From Gammaproteobacteria bacterium (GTDB lineage: Bacteria; Pseudomonadota; Gammaproteobacteria; SZUA-229), in contig JAOUQA010000091.1 in the NCBI GenBank assembly GCA_029879605.1, forward strand, positions 1-7,382: DNA of 7,382 nt, read 5' to 3'. The translations under genes and the position numbers were made by a program. Numbering within the stretch: position 1 is the first letter of the stretch; every line of letters starts with the position of its first letter. Below, one piece after another: positions 5,783 to 7,382 of this stretch. The notes beneath the pieces are model-generated. The model was not told the origin of the DNA. It did not search any database and saw nothing but the letters and a program-made list of their open reading frames with translations.

Positions 5783-5812
5783 TTGGTAATTATTAAAAAA
5801 CTGAAGTATAAT
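5783..5812 (+). promoter_or_regulatory. Promoter of rpsU-yqeY
   Basis: TTGGTA (5783-5788) and a perfect TATAAT (5807-5812) are 18 bases apart, with the start of rpsU 45 bases downstream. The minus strand reads TATACT at 5805-5810, a good -10 for tsaD, so the two divergent promoters may overlap almost completely. The plus-strand call is fairly strong; the minus-strand one lacks a good -35. Confidence 0.6.
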
Positions 5813-5857
5813 CCGCGGGTTCTACTGTACAGAATTTTTTAACTGAGTGAGAAATTA

Positions 5858-6085
5858 ATGCCATCTGTAAAATTAAAAGATAACGAGCCCTTTGACGTCG
5901 CTCTGCGTCGTTTCAAGCGTTCCTGCGAGAAAGCCGGTATTCTAACCGAAATTCGTCGTCGTGAGGCCTATGAAAAGCCCACTACTGAACGCAAACGTAA
6001 AGCAGCTGCAGCTGTAAAACGTCACTTGAAGAAGCTGTCTAAAGAAAGAGAACGTCTGACTCGTAACCCACGTCGTCGCCGCTAA
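5858..6085 (+). CDS. rpsU: 30S ribosomal protein S21
   Basis: S21 is a small, very basic protein of the 30S subunit involved in translation initiation. The 75-residue product has the family core NEPFDVALRRFKRSCEKAGILTEIRRREAYEKPTTERKRK (residues 9-48) and a lysine/arginine-rich tail. It is four residues longer than E. coli S21 (71) and ends in NPRRRR rather than the enteric RTRLY. GAG at 5848-5850 lies upstream of the ATG as a ribosome site. It has a good promoter, and yqeY follows after 13 bases without a terminator. Confidence 0.98.
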   Translation: MPSVKLKDNEPFDVALRRFKRSCEKAGILTEIRRREAYEKPTTERKRKAAAAVKRHLKKLSKERERLTRNPRRRR

Positions 6086-6098
6086 TATCGGTCAAATC

Positions 6099-6557
6099 AT
6101 GAGCACAGCCGCACTAAAACAACGAATTCAGGATGATATGAAAACATCCATGAAATCGGGTGATAAAGCTCGTCTTCAGGTTATTCGTCTCATACTATCT
6201 GCCATCAAGCAGATCGAGGTAGACGAACGCATTGAGCTGGATGACGATCGTATCATTACTGTGCTCGATAAAATGACCAAGCAACGTCGTGAATCAGCTG
6301 ATCAGTATGAAAAAGCCGGGCGCGACGATCTGCTCAAGCAGGAAATGTACGAAATCGAGATATTAAAAGAATTTCTACCCGCTGAACTCAGTGATGAAGA
6401 AATTGAAGCATTGATCGAAGAAGCCATTTCCAGCACCGGCGCCAGTTCCATTAAAGATATGGGCAAGGTCATGGGCCAGCTCAAACCCAAAGTACAGGGT
6501 CGAGCCGACATGGGTGCCGTCAGCGGCAAAATCAAATCGCGTCTTAACGCAGCTTAA
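6099..6557 (+). CDS. yqeY: GatB/YqeY domain-containing protein
   Basis: This 152-residue protein is the stand-alone YqeY type, related to the C-terminal tail domain of GatB from the tRNA-dependent amidotransferase. Typical features are LKQRIQDDMKTSMKSGDKARLQVIRLILSAIKQIEVDER near the N-terminus (6-44), KMTKQRRESADQYEKAGRDDLLKQEMYEIEILKEFLPAELSDEEI in the middle, and a C-terminal DMGKVMGQLKPKVQGRADMGAVSGKIKSRL. The protein is mostly helical and probably cytoplasmic; a role in tRNA binding or amidation is suggested by the family, but its function is not settled. It is cotranscribed with rpsU, a conserved pairing. The usual next genes, dnaG and rpoD, are absent and gltD follows instead. Confidence 0.93.
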   Translation: MSTAALKQRIQDDMKTSMKSGDKARLQVIRLILSAIKQIEVDERIELDDDRIITVLDKMTKQRRESADQYEKAGRDDLLKQEMYEIEILKEFLPAELSDEEIEALIEEAISSTGASSIKDMGKVMGQLKPKVQGRADMGAVSGKIKSRLNAA

Positions 6558-6565
6558 CCACTAAC

Positions 6566-6586
6566 ACTGAAGTTCTCAGTATTTTT
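6566..6586 (+). terminator. Weak possible terminator between yqeY and gltD
   Basis: ACTGA (6566-6570) and TCAGT (6576-6580) can pair with a 5-base loop and are followed by ATTTTT. The stem is only 5 bp with two G-C pairs, so termination would be partial at best. If it works, part of gltD expression would need its own promoter, for which there is little room in the 41-base gap. Confidence 0.3.
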
Positions 6587-6598
6587 CGGGGTAATACC

Positions 6599-7382
6599 AT
6601 GGGAAATATCATGCAGTTCATTGATGTGCCTCGTCAGGACCCTGACAAGATCAAGGTCGAAGAACGCCGGATTGAATTTCGTGAAATTTATAAGCCGTTC
6701 GATGAACAGGCAGCACGTAATCAGGCTGACCGTTGCCTGGCCTGCGGCAATCCATATTGCGAATGGAAATGCCCGGTTCATAACTACATTCCTAACTGGC
6801 TAAAACTTGCATCTGAAGGCAATATTTTAGAGGCTGCTGAATTGTGTCATCGTACCAACACGCTACCGGAAGTCTGTGGCCGTGTCTGCCCACAGGATCG
6901 TTTGTGCGAAGGCGCCTGTACTCTGAATGACTGTAATTTCGATGCCGTGACCATTGGCTCCGTAGAAAAATACATTACTGATGAAGCCTTCAAACAGGGC
7001 TGGCGCCCTGACCTGTCAGCCGTTAAGGACTCAGGTAAAAAAGTTGCCATCGTGGGTGCCGGCCCGGCCGGTCTGGGTTGTGCCGACATCCTGGCACGCA
7101 ATGGTGTAAAAGCCGTTGTATTTGATAAATATGCTGAAATTGGCGGCCTGCTAACCTTCGGTATCCCACCCTTCAAACTGGAAAAACAGGTACTAAAAAC
7201 CCGCCAGGAAATTTTCGAGGGCATGGGCATTGAATTTAAACTAAATACTGAAATTGGCAAAGATATCCCCTTCCAGCAGTTACTCGATGAATATGATGCT
7301 GTATTCCTTGGTATGGGCACCTACACCTATATGAAAGGCGGTTTCCCTGGTGAAGATATGGATGGTGTCTATGAAGCACTAC
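6599..7382 (+). CDS. gltD: Glutamate synthase [NADPH] small subunit GltD, N-terminal part (3' truncated)
   Basis: The frame is open from the ATG at 6599 to the end of the window, giving 261 codons of a protein that usually has about 470. GltD is the beta subunit of glutamate synthase. It takes electrons from NADPH through FAD and passes them via Fe-S clusters to GltB, which makes glutamate from glutamine and 2-oxoglutarate. The N-terminal cysteine sets are present: C46, C49, C54, C58 in CLACGNPYCEWKCPVHNYIPNW, and C93, C97, C103, C107 in EVCGRVCPQDRLCEGAC. The FAD-binding VGAGPAGLG (152-160) and GGLLTFGIPPFKLEK follow. LNDCNFDAVTIG has one residue and one cysteine (C112) more than the E. coli sequence LNDEFGAVTIG. 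GGGG (6588-6591) is a ribosome site 7 bases before the ATG. gltB is not in the window. Confidence 0.95.
   Translation, partial: MGNIMQFIDVPRQDPDKIKVEERRIEFREIYKPFDEQAARNQADRCLACGNPYCEWKCPVHNYIPNWLKLASEGNILEAAELCHRTNTLPEVCGRVCPQDRLCEGACTLNDCNFDAVTIGSVEKYITDEAFKQGWRPDLSAVKDSGKKVAIVGAGPAGLGCADILARNGVKAVVFDKYAEIGGLLTFGIPPFKLEKQVLKTRQEIFEGMGIEFKLNTEIGKDIPFQQLLDEYDAVFLGMGTYTYMKGGFPGEDMDGVYEAL

Noticed and set aside
5825..5832. CTGTACAG palindrome in the rpsU leader, considered as a LexA box because the E. coli rpsU operon has one
   Set aside because: A LexA box needs CTG and CAG separated by about ten bases; here they are two apart, so it is only a short palindrome.
6847..7320. Minus-strand open frame of 157 codons opposite gltD
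   Set aside because: It is antisense to a highly conserved GltD sequence, and its serine- and proline-rich translation is typical of a shadow frame.

Overview
This window reads as a piece of a gammaproteobacterial chromosome. The rpoH, bioC, bioH, plsY, tsaD, rpsU, yqeY and gltD products all resemble gammaproteobacterial versions, and the tsaD/rpsU divergent pair next to plsY is a familiar gammaproteobacterial neighbourhood. A DsrC-family protein with both conserved C-terminal cysteines hints at an organism that handles reduced sulfur. A perfect CIRCE element implies that the cell also has the HrcA repressor. The species cannot be told from the window. No mobile element, CRISPR array, tRNA or rRNA was seen.

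Layout: (1) 1-204 is the 3' end of a response-regulator receiver domain. (2) 205-337 is a regulatory leader carrying a consensus CIRCE operator, a TATAAT box and a sigma-E-like promoter, in front of rpoH (heat-shock sigma-32). (3) A perfect 14-bp inverted repeat at 1216-1250 is a bidirectional terminator between rpoH and a convergent dsrC-like gene. (4) An AT-rich gap of about 320 bp (1606-1928) holds a possible dsrC promoter and a long imperfect hairpin downstream of bioC. (5) bioH-bioC on the minus strand make malonyl-ACP methyl ester and later remove the methyl group, the gateway steps of biotin synthesis. (6) plsY (acyl-phosphate glycerol-3-phosphate acyltransferase) runs divergently from bioH and convergently with dsbB. 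(7) tsaD-dsbB is a minus-strand pair with a 4-base overlap. (8) rpsU-yqeY-gltD run on the plus strand, divergent from tsaD, and gltD continues past the window edge.

Most genes are housekeeping. The most interesting point is control of rpoH. A HrcA operator lies directly on the promoter of the sigma factor that drives the other heat-shock system, and a sigma-E-like promoter is interleaved with it, so three stress circuits may meet in about 45 bp. Other points are the unusual C-terminal tail on the DsrC-like protein, the position of gltD where dnaG-rpoD often follows rpsU-yqeY, and a bioH-bioC pair with no other biotin gene beside it. I see no previously undescribed multi-gene system.
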